From Acidiferrobacterales bacterium (GTDB lineage: Bacteria; Pseudomonadota; Gammaproteobacteria; Acidiferrobacterales; SZUA-150), in NCBI GenBank assembly GCA_947258385.1, contig CAMYII010000040.1, forward strand, positions 1 through 50,612: a stretch of 50,612 bases of DNA, given 5' to 3'. Positions 1-8,491 of this stretch are shown in pieces; the stretch's first letter is position 1; each line of letters opens with the position of its first letter. Under the pieces are notes generated by a model. It ran no database searches and had not been told where the DNA came from. It was given only the letters and a program-made list of their open reading frames with translations. A program made the position numbers and the translations under genes.

Positions 1-1204
1 CCACCCCGAGCCCGACCCCGACAAACACGTGCTGGCGCACGTATTCAAGGTCACCCATGACCTGTTCGTCGGCAAGCTCGGAATTTTCCGCATCCATCAG
101 GGTACGGTCACCAAGGACACCCAGCTCTACGTCGATGACCGCCGCAAGGCCTTCAAAGTCGGACACCTGTTCAAGCTCCAGGGCAAACAGCACTCGGAAA
201 TAGACAGAGGCATCCCCGGGGATATCTGCGCGGTCGCCAAAGTCGACGAAGTCCATTTTGATGCGATGCTGCACGACTCCCACGATGAAGACCATATCCA
301 TTTTCAGACCGTCAAGTATCCCGCGCCGATGGTGGGGCTTGCGATAAAACCGAAGAGCCGCGGCGATGAGCAGAAGATCTCCGAGGCCCTGGAGAAGCTG
401 TCAGAAGAAGACCCCTGCCTCATGGTCGAGCACAACACCGCCACGAACGAAACGGTGCTGCGCGGGCTTGGCGAGCTTCACCTGCGTAACGCGCTGCAGA
501 AAATCGCGGAAAATTATAATGTTGAGGTTGATACCCATCCCCCGACGATCGCCTACCGTGAGACCATTACCCGACCCGCCGAGGGTCACTACCGCCACAA
601 GAAACAGTCCGGCGGCGCAGGGCAGTTCGGCGAAGTGTTCCTGCGGATCGAACCGCTGCAGCGCGGCGCCGGATTTGAATTCGTCAACAAGGTCGTCGGA
701 GGCACCATCCCGGGACAGTTCATCCCGGCGGTAGAGAAAGGTATCCGTCAGGCCTTGGAGACCGGCACGATCGCCGGCTACCCGGTACAGGACGTGCGCG
801 CAACCGTCTATGACGGCAAGCACCATCCCGTGGACTCCAACGAAGTCTCTTTCGTAACCGCCGGCAGGATGGCATTCCGCGATGCGTTCAGTAAGGCCAA
901 GGGAATCGTGTTGGAACCGATCGTGGGTATCGAGGTCAGCGCACCGAATAGCAATATGGGAGACATTGCCGGGGATCTTTCCTCACGACGCGGCAGGATC
1001 AACAACACCGAAGCGCAAACCAACGGCACCGTGACAATTAGCGGTCAGGTACCGCTGGCCGAACTGGACGATTACCAGTCGCGCCTCAAGTCACTCACAG
1101 GTGGCGAGGGATCCTTTGGCATCGAGTCGGGCCGCTACGAGCCGGTACCGCCCAATATACAGCAGCAACTGGAGAAACAACGTCGTCCGGAGGAAAGTGC
1201 ATAG
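1..1204 (+). CDS. fusA: Elongation factor G paralogue (3' part; 5' end outside window)
   Basis: The frame is open from base 2 with no start, so the gene begins before the window. What remains covers EF-G domains II to V and lacks the GTPase domain. Seen: a domain II beta-barrel, a domain III region around 'LRGLGELHLRNALQK', and a domain IV with 'KKQSGGAGQFGEV' followed by 'GGTIPGQFIPAVEKGIRQA'. EF-G catalyses ribosomal translocation, or ribosome recycling in some paralogues, in the cytoplasm. The domain II and IV wording looks more like the second EF-G type (FusA2-like) than the housekeeping str-operon EF-G, and no rpsL, rpsG or tuf gene follows. Which paralogue it is remains an inference because the G domain is not visible. 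Confidence 0.88.
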   Translation, partial: HPEPDPDKHVLAHVFKVTHDLFVGKLGIFRIHQGTVTKDTQLYVDDRRKAFKVGHLFKLQGKQHSEIDRGIPGDICAVAKVDEVHFDAMLHDSHDEDHIHFQTVKYPAPMVGLAIKPKSRGDEQKISEALEKLSEEDPCLMVEHNTATNETVLRGLGELHLRNALQKIAENYNVEVDTHPPTIAYRETITRPAEGHYRHKKQSGGAGQFGEVFLRIEPLQRGAGFEFVNKVVGGTIPGQFIPAVEKGIRQALETGTIAGYPVQDVRATVYDGKHHPVDSNEVSFVTAGRMAFRDAFSKAKGIVLEPIVGIEVSAPNSNMGDIAGDLSSRRGRINNTEAQTNGTVTISGQVPLAELDDYQSRLKSLTGGEGSFGIESGRYEPVPPNIQQQLEKQRRPEESA

Positions 1205-1366
1205 GCCCCAGAGCGCTCGGATTTCAAGTTGAGCTGACAGGCAGCCCCTGGCTGCATGCCTACCTCCGCGACCGGGCGCTATGAGAGCCCATTTTGCCAG
1301 CGATCTCGGATGCAATTCTGATCTTCTGCATTGCCGGTGTGTAGAGTGAAGGGAGCAGCTAAAACC

Positions 1367-2737
1367 GTGACGACAACGGCCATACAGTCCGCCTATACGC
1401 TTCTCAACGAATCCATCATGTACTACGAGGGGCGTCCTGTGGGCACGGTCGCCGCCCTCGACCCCACCGGGCCTGCCGCGAAAAACTACGAAGAATGTTT
1501 CGTGCGTGATTTCGTGATCTCGGCACTGGTCTTCCTCAACAAGGGGGAGCCCGAAATCGTGCGCAATTTTCTCGAGACCGTGCTGCAAATCCGTACCCAG
1601 GAACGCGCAATGACTGGGCATGAAATACAGCCCGGTGTCATGCCGGCCAGCTTCAGGGTTGTCGCTGACGCACACGGCAACGAATCCCTGCTGGCCGACT
1701 TCGGGGAACGGGCGATCGGGCGGGTGGCGCCGGTGGATTCCATGATGTGGTGGGTGATCCTGTTGGACACCTATGTGCGCGTCACGGGCGACGAGGAACT
1801 CGCCGAACGGCGAGACTTCCAGCGCGCCATCCATCAGATACTGCAGCTGTGCTTGCGCGATACGTTCGAGGTCTTTCCCGCCCTGCTGGTGCCTGACGGC
1901 GCGTTCCTGATCGACCGGCGGATGGGTGTCTACGGTCACCCGCTAGAGATCCAGTCATTGTTCTATGGCATGCTGCAAGCCGCACAGGACCTGCTGCGGC
2001 CAACACCCGAAAACGTGAAGCTGGTGAAAATGGCGATCAAGCGCAAACAGGCGCTGCGCACCTACGTGCGCATCTTCTATTGGCTGGATCTGGCGCGATT
2101 GAACGAGATCCACCGTTTCGGGACCGAGGAATTCGGCGCGGGCAGTGTCAACATGCTCAACATCTACCCGCAGTCCATCCCCGGATGGGTCGAGCACTGG
2201 TTGCCCGAACGGGGCGGTTACTTCGTCGGCAACCTGGGGCCGGGGCGCATGGACTTCCGGTTTTTCGCGCTCGGCAATCTGCTCGCGATCCTGTTCGGTC
2301 TCGCCACCGGCGATCAGACAGATGACGTGATGGCGCTGTACGAGTCGCGCTGGGCGGACCTGATCGGGAATATGCCGGTGAAACTCTGCTACCCGGCGCT
2401 GGAAGGCATCGAATGGGAATTGTTAACCGGCAGCGATCCCAAGAACGTGCCTTGGTCCTATCATAACGGCGGCAACTGGCCTTGCCTGCTATGGACGTTT
2501 GTCGCCGCCGCCATCAAGGGTCAACGCCACGAGCTCGCCCACAAGGCGTTCGAGCGGGCGTGCGCGCAACTCCCTGGCGATTCCTGGCCCGAATACTATG
2601 ACGGGCGCACCGGGCGTTTGATCGGGCGGCGCGCAAACCTCAACCAGACATGGTCGGCGGCCGCGCTGATTTTCGCCGATCAACTCTTGCAAGACGAAAA
2701 AGGACTCGCGATGTTCCCACGCGAGCCGGGCCCTTAA
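1367..2737 (+). CDS. invA: Neutral/alkaline invertase, glycoside hydrolase family GH100
   Basis: About 456 residues, the usual size for bacterial GH100 enzymes, which hydrolyse sucrose to glucose and fructose in the cytoplasm; no signal peptide is present. Family-typical segments include 'NYEECFVRDFVISALVFL' near the N-terminus, 'GRVAPVDSMMWWVILLDTY', 'RRMGVYGHPLEIQSLFYG' and, near the end, 'PWSYHNGGNWPCLLWTF'. These are the acid-rich barrel motifs shared with plant and cyanobacterial enzymes. The start is set at GTG 1367, which follows AAGGGAG; GTG 1346 and TTG 1331 in the same frame are alternatives. The gene is monocistronic and ends just before a strong hairpin. No sucrose synthesis gene is seen in the window. 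Confidence 0.88.
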   Translation: MTTTAIQSAYTLLNESIMYYEGRPVGTVAALDPTGPAAKNYEECFVRDFVISALVFLNKGEPEIVRNFLETVLQIRTQERAMTGHEIQPGVMPASFRVVADAHGNESLLADFGERAIGRVAPVDSMMWWVILLDTYVRVTGDEELAERRDFQRAIHQILQLCLRDTFEVFPALLVPDGAFLIDRRMGVYGHPLEIQSLFYGMLQAAQDLLRPTPENVKLVKMAIKRKQALRTYVRIFYWLDLARLNEIHRFGTEEFGAGSVNMLNIYPQSIPGWVEHWLPERGGYFVGNLGPGRMDFRFFALGNLLAILFGLATGDQTDDVMALYESRWADLIGNMPVKLCYPALEGIEWELLTGSDPKNVPWSYHNGGNWPCLLWTFVAAAIKGQRHELAHKAFERACAQLPGDSWPEYYDGRTGRLIGRRANLNQTWSAAALIFADQLLQDEKGLAMFPREPGP

Positions 2738-2745
2738 AGAAAACA

Positions 2746-2775
2746 CCGCCCGGGTGATCGTAATCACCCGGGCGG
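2746..2775. terminator. Perfect 13-bp hairpin after the invertase
   Basis: CCGCCCGGGTGAT (2746-2758) pairs perfectly with ATCACCCGGGCGG (2763-2775) around a CGTA loop, starting 8 bases after the invertase stop codon. On the plus strand no T-run follows. Read on the minus strand, the hairpin is followed by TGTTTTCTTT. It probably ends or stabilises the invertase transcript and could also stop antisense transcription. Confidence 0.65.
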
Positions 2776-2982
2776 CGCATCCCGTTTGAGCCACGACACA
2801 ACCCCCACCAGAAGCTTGGGCCCGCCGCTTATCGCCCGAAACGAGCAGCCGGCCCGGGCGCCGCTTGCCGGAGTGCTTCAGGCTGGCCGATACTTGAGCC
2901 CTGTCAGTCAATACCTAGTGGATTTCCGGGACATACGGCCCCATGTTTGACCTGGATTTCACTTACATAAGATGGAAAAGCA

Positions 2983-3948
2983 ATGGCTTCCATTCAACAA
3001 ACGATTCTTGCCAAAAAAGCCGCGCTCGCCGACGTCGTCGGGGAGCCGTTGGCAGGTCTTGCCCAGCGCTGCGCCGCCCTCTGGCCCGACGCCGACGCGC
3101 TCGACCGCTGTCTGCAGGAGGCGGTTGCAGACATCCCCAATTGTCACCTCGTTTATGCCTGGGACGTCGATGGCATCGAGATATCATCCATGATCCGGCC
3201 AACAGGCGCGGACATCACGTGGCGCGGCGCGGATCTGTCGGACCGGCCTTACCTGAAGAACAACCTGCCCTTCAAGGGCATCATGTTGTCGTCGGTTTAT
3301 GAAAGTGTCTATACACACAAGCAATGCATTACCGCCTTGCAGGCGGTCAGTAAAGACAACGAACTGTTGGGATTCATCGCCGCGGACTTCGCCGTTAACG
3401 ACCTGCTGCTCGATGCGGAGCTGACGCCGCGGGAGTTGCACTGGCAGCAATTCCGCGGCGATCCGGCCGTGCGCGGGACCGTATTCCTGCAACAGCGTGC
3501 GCACAGCCTGCTGGATGAGCATATCGATGAGGTCCTTGAGCTGATCGAAAACCTGATGTGTGAACACGGCGTCTTTCACAGCAAGATACATTTCTCCAGC
3601 GGGCGCTGCTCGATCTGGCTGCTCGAGGACCCTTATAACTATCAAGTTCTGTCTGTCGAGGAGATCATCGATCCCGATATCTGCCTGGCGTATCCTTTGC
3701 ACGGCTATCCGAAGAATGCCAAGACAAAACCGGAGCAGATAAGAAAGGTCTTCGCACAATTCAAGGCCCTGCGCTTTGCCGATGAAACCATTTATCTGCG
3801 CTCCTGCTCGATTAACATCATGAACGGAATGTTGGGCCTGACATTCTCCTGTGACGGGTCCCACTACATGCCGGTCGAAGAGTTCCTGGACAAGGATCTG
3901 GGCTTCTGGTTCGGTTCGCTGGCTGTGGATAAAGAGACCGCCGCCTGA
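2983..3948 (+). CDS. PDC/Cache-like sensor domain protein
   Basis: 321 residues. A Cache-like segment at about residues 40-140 contains 'LVYAWDVDGIEISSMI', 'DLSDRPYLKNNLPFKG' and 'KDNELLGFIAADFAVNDLL', the ligand-binding fold normally found outside the membrane in chemoreceptors and sensor kinases. Here there is no signal peptide, no transmembrane helix and no attached output domain, so it appears to be a soluble stand-alone sensor or effector-binding protein. The C-terminal half (about 170-321) is not recognised. ATG 2983 has GGAAAAG a few bases upstream. Partner and ligand are unknown; the neighbouring genes give no clue. Confidence 0.7.
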   Translation: MASIQQTILAKKAALADVVGEPLAGLAQRCAALWPDADALDRCLQEAVADIPNCHLVYAWDVDGIEISSMIRPTGADITWRGADLSDRPYLKNNLPFKGIMLSSVYESVYTHKQCITALQAVSKDNELLGFIAADFAVNDLLLDAELTPRELHWQQFRGDPAVRGTVFLQQRAHSLLDEHIDEVLELIENLMCEHGVFHSKIHFSSGRCSIWLLEDPYNYQVLSVEEIIDPDICLAYPLHGYPKNAKTKPEQIRKVFAQFKALRFADETIYLRSCSINIMNGMLGLTFSCDGSHYMPVEEFLDKDLGFWFGSLAVDKETAA

Positions 3949-3980
3949 TCGCCGGGGTAGTCATTTAAAGTTAGGCGCCG

Positions 3981-4200
3981 CTACCGCGGGCGCCGGACCC
4001 AGATCCATCCCTCCTTGCGTGCGTCCTGCGGGCTCTCCGGTTGGATGACCGGCGCCGACAGGAAATCCTGCGCGGCAAGGAGACAGACCGTCGCATCCAG
4101 CACGTCTGCATTTCCGAGCAGCATTGAGATACCCGCAGGCAGCTCATGGAGAGCCGGCCGCTGGCCTGCTAACCTCGCTCCAAGACACCACGCCTGAGAA
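3981..4200 (-). pseudogene. Remnant of a DUF429 (RNase H-like nuclease) protein C-terminus
   Basis: The minus-strand frame ending at 3981 encodes a stretch resembling the C-terminal end of DUF429 proteins: 'LLGNADVLDATVCLLAAQDF' followed about 20 residues later by 'DARKEGWIWV'. The frame stays open upstream but runs antisense into the mobB start and no longer resembles the family, so the N-terminal two thirds is missing. This is best read as a decayed fragment. The family match is from memory of the C-terminal pattern; a profile search of the fragment would settle it. Confidence 0.5.
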
Positions 4201-4269
4201 TTCGATGCCAATTTGACGTCCAAAACCCTACAATGGACCAAGGCGATTCGATTACCCCGCGAGAAAAAC

Positions 4270-4800
4270 ATGCTCCCCAGCGCCAGTATTCCAGTCATCG
4301 GCTTTTTCGCCTTTAGCGCCAACACCGGTAAAACAACATTGCTGACGAAGTTATTGCCGATACTGAAGCAGCGCGGGCTGCGCGTAGGGGTGATCAAGCA
4401 TACGCATCATGACTTTGAGATCGACAAACCCGGCAAGGACAGTTATGAGCTGCGCAAGGCGGGCGCGCAGCAGACGCTGGTGGCCTCGCGCACGCGCTGG
4501 GCATTAATCGTCGAAACTGAGCGACATCAATCCGATCCCGGTCTCGATGCATTGCTGCAACACCTTGAGCAGACGCAGCTCGACCTAATCCTGGTGGAGG
4601 GCTTTAAGCACGAAACCTTTCCCAAGATCGAATTGCATCGCGGCGATCTCCAGAGCCCCTGGTTATTTCCCGGGGACGACTCGATTATCGCCGTGGCGAG
4701 TGATGTCTCGCCGCCGGATGGCACAGATCTGCCCTATCTCGATATCAATAATCCGCAGCAGATCGCCGATTTCATTTGCCGGCGATTTGAGACCGCTTGA
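4270..4800 (+). CDS. mobB: Molybdopterin-guanine dinucleotide biosynthesis protein MobB
   Basis: 176 residues from ATG 4270. MobB is a P-loop GTP-binding adaptor that helps MobA attach GMP to molybdopterin. Seen: an N-terminal P-loop 'FSANTGKTTLLTKLL', then 'RVGVIKHTHHDFEIDKPGKD', 'SYELRKAGAQQTLVAS' and the acidic strand 'LDLILVEGFKHETFPKIEL', all diagnostic. The P-loop departs from the common GYSGSGKTT form by lacking the first glycines but keeps GKTT. An upstream in-frame start at 4213 would add 19 residues before the beta-strand and is unlikely. No mobA or moe genes are adjacent. The gene converges on the L,D-transpeptidase with repeat copy 1 between them. Confidence 0.92.
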   Translation: MLPSASIPVIGFFAFSANTGKTTLLTKLLPILKQRGLRVGVIKHTHHDFEIDKPGKDSYELRKAGAQQTLVASRTRWALIVETERHQSDPGLDALLQHLEQTQLDLILVEGFKHETFPKIELHRGDLQSPWLFPGDDSIIAVASDVSPPDGTDLPYLDINNPQQIADFICRRFETA

Positions 4801-4804
4801 ATCA

Positions 4805-4971
4805 GTTCAGCAACCCTTCACGCCCTGGAAGCAACGCAAAGAACGCCAAAGCGCAGAGGACGCAGAGCATACTTTAAAATAAAGCGTTTTTGCTTTCTTC
4901 GCGACCTTTGCGCCTCCGCGACCCCACAGCGCCAGGGGGCGGAAGGTATATTGAGATAGCTTCAAGTCTAG
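4805..4971 (+). repeat. Dispersed palindromic element, copy 1
   Basis: First of five copies. Left arm: AACCCTTCACGCCCTGGAAG then AACGCAAAGAACGCC. Centre: AAAGCGTTTTTGCTTTCTTCGCG. Right arm: CAGCGCCAGGGGGCGGAAGG, then TTGAGATAGCTTC and a CTAG at the edge. The arms are imperfectly complementary, so the whole can fold into one long hairpin. The left CTAGAACCTGTCTC terminus is missing in this copy. It fills the gap between the convergent mobB and transpeptidase genes. Confidence 0.85.
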
Positions 4972-5094
4972 CAGGGGCACGACCCTGGTTTGAGCTCATG
5001 GAAGGCGGGTTGATCGATCGGGCGCAACCGCACGGCCGGCCCAATCCGCATCGGTCTCACAAGTTGGGTCAGCGGGGCCTGAATAACGCGTGTT

Positions 5095-6729
5095 TCAACC
5101 GCAGCGATCGTGGTCGTGGCCGCCGACATTGACGGCGGTGCGAAAATACACGGTTGCGTCTTCCCCGGCCCAGGCGGTCCAATTGATGAGGTATACGGGA
5201 ACCGCTTCCGGCAAGGCCACGGCGAGGGTTTCGCCAGAGGCGGTCTGCTCTTGAATGCGCTCGGCGGTCCATTGCTCTTTGCCTTGCAAAAGGTAAGCCG
5301 CCAGCTGTAATGGCGACTCGATCCGGATACAGCCCGCGCTGAAGGTACGCACCTCTTGGTCAAACAGCTCGCGCTGCGGCGTGTCGTGCAGGTACACACC
5401 AAAGCGGTTGGGAAAGACGAACTTCACGCGACCCATACTGTTGTACGGCCCCGGGTCCTGCCGGAGCTTGTAGGGAAAACGCCTGGCGCTGACAGCAGTC
5501 CAGTCTATGTCTTGAATCTTCAGTTCAGCCGCGCGCTCACTCCAGTCGCTGAACACCCTGATGCCGCGGGTGACAAAGAAATCCGGGTCGCGGCGCTGCT
5601 TCGGAAGCAGATCCTCGACGGCCACGCGCGGGGGCACATGCCAATAGGGATTGAAGACCATATAGCGCAGCGCGCCGGCGACTTCAGGGGTTGACCGGTA
5701 GGGCCGGCCAATGATCACACGCATGGTGAATAGCGTTGTTTCGCGCTCTACAACGGCGAGCTCGAACCCACCCAGATTGACCATGAGGTAGCGCTCACCC
5801 AGCTGCCTCGGCAGCCAGCGCCATCGCTCCATGTTGTGCCGAATCTGTTCGATGCGCGTCGCCACCGGCACATTGAGCGCGGCACGTGTGCAGCGGCCGA
5901 CCATACCGTCCATGTCCAGTCCATGACGCAGCTGGAATCGCTCGACCGCGTCCCTCAGCGCAAGGTCGAAAAACGACTCCTCCACCACCGGGCCCATCAC
6001 CAGGTCCCCTTCGGCCAGCAACCGGCGGCGCAGCAGCGCCACCGGTGGGCGCCGGTCGCCGGTCTTCAAAACCGGGCCCGGGGGCAGTTGAGACCACGGT
6101 CCCTGTGTCGCGATCCGGCGGTAACGTGCCAGTGCCTGCCGCAGACGCCGGTAGCCGGGGTGGGCAGGCGGTAACGCGCGGAGACTGGCCGCGAAATCGC
6201 CGGCGTCCAGGGCCGAGTGCAGCAGTGCCACGGGATCCTCATCCGCTACCTCGATATGCCAGTCGGCATCGATGCGGCGCGGGTGGAATCGCCCTGCTCG
6301 CACATCCTTGCTGTAACGCAGGAAAGCATCTGTCATCAGCAGGTCGAGCCACGCAAGCTCCTCGGCGGACTGGGCAGCCCAATGTTGCCGGATGGGAAAC
6401 AGATGATAGGCCTCGGCATCCAAACCTTCTGTGCCTGCGGCCGTCAGGGTCTGCTCAAGACGCAGCGCCCGCTGCAAGGTACCGTGATCATCGCACCACG
6501 CGGGATGAAACCGGCGCGGGCGGTAAAACTCACGCAATCGTGACCAGTCGAGTGCGGCACCTGCCCACATCTCGGCATCGCCCTGGAGCTGCTGGCGCAG
6601 CGCTGAGGTGACCGCCTCCACCGATGCGCCGGCCCTCGGCTGCAGCAGCACGAGCAGCGCCACCGCCGCCAGCATCACGAGCGTCCGGGGCCGAGATCGC
6701 CGCGGAAAGATCAGCTTTCGGTGCCGCAT
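5095..6729 (-). CDS. L,D-transpeptidase, YcbB/LdtD-like, with peptidoglycan-binding domain
   Basis: 544 residues from ATG 6729. Such enzymes make 3-3 crosslinks in peptidoglycan in the periplasm. An N-terminal basic stretch and hydrophobic segment (about residues 15-32) form a signal anchor. A helical scaffold region follows, then a peptidoglycan-binding segment around 'LRDAVERFQLRHGLDMDGMV', then the YkuD catalytic domain with 'HDTP' (His about 448) and 'FSAGCIRIE' (Cys about 467), the histidine-cysteine pair of the family. 'YMVFNPYWHVPPRVA' is also typical of YcbB. The frame is open further upstream, but the N-terminal signal starts at this ATG. Nothing catalytic is missing. Confidence 0.9.
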   Translation of the reverse strand: MRHRKLIFPRRSRPRTLVMLAAVALLVLLQPRAGASVEAVTSALRQQLQGDAEMWAGAALDWSRLREFYRPRRFHPAWCDDHGTLQRALRLEQTLTAAGTEGLDAEAYHLFPIRQHWAAQSAEELAWLDLLMTDAFLRYSKDVRAGRFHPRRIDADWHIEVADEDPVALLHSALDAGDFAASLRALPPAHPGYRRLRQALARYRRIATQGPWSQLPPGPVLKTGDRRPPVALLRRRLLAEGDLVMGPVVEESFFDLALRDAVERFQLRHGLDMDGMVGRCTRAALNVPVATRIEQIRHNMERWRWLPRQLGERYLMVNLGGFELAVVERETTLFTMRVIIGRPYRSTPEVAGALRYMVFNPYWHVPPRVAVEDLLPKQRRDPDFFVTRGIRVFSDWSERAAELKIQDIDWTAVSARRFPYKLRQDPGPYNSMGRVKFVFPNRFGVYLHDTPQRELFDQEVRTFSAGCIRIESPLQLAAYLLQGKEQWTAERIQEQTASGETLAVALPEAVPVYLINWTAWAGEDATVYFRTAVNVGGHDHDRCG

Positions 6730-6955
6730 ACCTGCCTGTCCACGTCGCACCTGGAACATTACAGTAGCATTTTTTGGCAGTGCATTCGCCCTGGCCCGCC
6801 GACGTGGCCCATTGCCTAAAGACAAGCGTGTTGCCCAACCGTAGGCACGGTCGGTTGCGGCAGCGGGACGCAACATACAGGCGGATATCGTGCTGCACAC
6901 CCGCAGCCAGGCACGTTGAGCGCTAGGCGTCCCGATTTACCTCAATACATAGAAT

Positions 6956-6981
6956 TATTATTATATAATGTTATAATAATA
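6956..6981. promoter_or_regulatory. AT-rich palindrome, probable operator of the ArsR-type repressor
   Basis: TATTATTATA (6956-6965) and TATAATAATA (6972-6981) form a perfect 10-bp inverted repeat with a 6-base spacer, 100 bases before the ArsR-family ORF. AT-rich dyads of this shape are the usual operators of ArsR/BigR-family proteins and often overlap their own promoter. Binding by the adjacent regulator is an inference from position and symmetry. Confidence 0.65.
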
Positions 6982-7080
6982 TGTGTTTGCCCACCCAAGG
7001 CAGGGAAGGCTCGCCCGGAGCACCGTCACACGCGCCCCGGCGGTTTCTACGGATTCCAGCAATCTCATGGAGAAAACGCT

Positions 7081-7410
7081 ATGGGAATCAACAGTGAAGA
7101 CATGGAAGCGTTATTCGCTAACGAGGACGACATACAGCTTGCATCACGGTCCTTGAAGTCCATGGCCCACCCCTTGCGGCTGAAAATTGTCTGCATCATC
7201 GCAGGCAAAACCGAGGCCTGCGTCCAGGACATCGTGGATCAGGTCGGCACCTCACAAAGCAATGTTTCGCAGCATCTCGCCAAACTGCGGGACGAGGGCA
7301 TCATTACCTCGCGGAAAGAATTCAACAAGGTGTACTATCGAATCAGTGCCCTCAAGGTATTAAAGTTGATCAGTTCCCTGCGCGACGCCTTCTGTCGTCC
7401 ATTGGCATAA
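7081..7410 (+). CDS. ArsR-family winged-helix repressor, possible persulfide sensor
   Basis: 109 residues from ATG 7081, preceded by GGAGAAAACGCT. The winged helix is clear: 'SMAHPLRLKIVCIIAGK', recognition helix 'SQSNVSQHLAKLRDEGIITS', and wing 'KEFNKVYYRIS'. Cysteines lie at about 38, 47 and 105. Cys38 (in RLKIVC) and Cys105 (near the C-terminus) match in position the two redox cysteines of SqrR/BigR/YgaV repressors, which sense sulfane sulfur; the CxC metal site of ArsR/SmtB is absent. The frame is open upstream to 6916, but that would translate across the operator. It probably represses itself and perhaps the following permease. Confidence 0.82.
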   Translation: MGINSEDMEALFANEDDIQLASRSLKSMAHPLRLKIVCIIAGKTEACVQDIVDQVGTSQSNVSQHLAKLRDEGIITSRKEFNKVYYRISALKVLKLISSLRDAFCRPLA

Positions 7411-7509
7411 ACTAGACCTGGACCTGCAGGGGCCGCCGCTTGAACGCCGGGGCACCATGCTGAGACAATCGGGCTTCGTGCCCTGTTCAGACACCCACGC
7501 TGCGTCCCA

Positions 7510-8181
7510 ATGAACGTTCCTTACGGATTCTTCCCCGATACCTGGCATTGGCTGGCCGCATTGGTCTATGTAGCGGTGCTTGCTTCGGTCGTTCTACGCT
7601 TACCCTGGAAACAGCTCTCTAACTCTAACAGTGAGAAGCTGCATGTTTACCTGGGTACATGCGTGGCCCTGATGGTGCTATGGACCATGAAGACCACGGT
7701 CGTACCGGGCCTGGATTATCACTATCTCGGTGCCACTTTACTGACGCTCATGTTCGGCTGGCCACTGGCGATCGCCGGTGTCAGCATCGTGCTTGCGGCC
7801 ACGATTATAAGCGGCTCCAGCGACTGGCAGACTTTTCCGATAAACGTGTTGCTTATGGGCGTGCTGCCCGTGACCACGAGCTATGTGATCTACCGTATCG
7901 TGGACAGCAACTTGCCTAATAACTTTTTTATCTACGTTTTTCTCTGCGCCTTCTTCGGCGCGAGCGCCGCGCTGTTGTCGGTCATCGCCTGCGCCACGGT
8001 ATTGCTCATCATGACCGGCTCGTATGGCCTTGCGCAGATCGCGCACGAATATCTCCCCTTTGCGCCGCTCATGTTATTCCCGGAAGGATTCGTCACAGGT
8101 ATGCTGATTACGGTCATCGTGGCTTTACGCCCGAAATGGGTCAGCACCTTTGATGACGATCGCTATATCAAAGGCAGATAA
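7510..8181 (+). CDS. CbiM/NikM-like energy-coupling factor permease
   Basis: 223 residues with about six hydrophobic segments. The pattern resembles the S-component CbiM/NikM family, which takes up Co2+ or Ni2+ with partner proteins: N-terminal 'MNVPYGFFPDTWHW', 'LDYHYLGATLLTLMFGWPLA' in the middle, and 'FPEGFVTGMLITVIVALRP' near the end. Canonical members begin Met-His and use that histidine to bind the metal; this one has Asn at position 2, so either the substrate differs or the metal is bound elsewhere. No CbiN, CbiQ or CbiO partner is seen. It lies 100 bases after the ArsR-type gene in the same direction and may share its promoter. Confidence 0.7.
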   Translation: MNVPYGFFPDTWHWLAALVYVAVLASVVLRLPWKQLSNSNSEKLHVYLGTCVALMVLWTMKTTVVPGLDYHYLGATLLTLMFGWPLAIAGVSIVLAATIISGSSDWQTFPINVLLMGVLPVTTSYVIYRIVDSNLPNNFFIYVFLCAFFGASAALLSVIACATVLLIMTGSYGLAQIAHEYLPFAPLMLFPEGFVTGMLITVIVALRPKWVSTFDDDRYIKGR

Positions 8182-8491
8182 ATGCAGCGGCATTGGCAGA
8201 CCGTATACCCTCACCATTCATTTACCTAAAACCACAATCCTCAACGCAGATTTCATGTTGAACCGGCTATCGCCATCTCCCGCCCCATATTGATCCATCA
8301 AGCATCATAATTATTACGGTGTACCGACAAGCGCAAAGGCTGACGCGGAACAAGCTCGATGTCGCCCGATCATACGGAACATCCATAAAAGTATAATAAG
8401 TCTAAATAAAACCCGAGCATTTCTCTCAACAAGGCTTGATGTCAGAACGCAAACGTGATCTTATTTTGACGTGCAGCGTGCAGGGAAATGA
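8182..8491. other. Intergenic region before the phosphoribulokinase homologue
   Basis: 310 bases with no convincing ORF. The last 130 bases become AT-rich, with ATAAAAGTATAATAAG around 8385-8402, which could supply a promoter -10 box (TATAAT, 8393-8398), but no good -35 hexamer is seen at the right distance. Confidence 0.3.
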
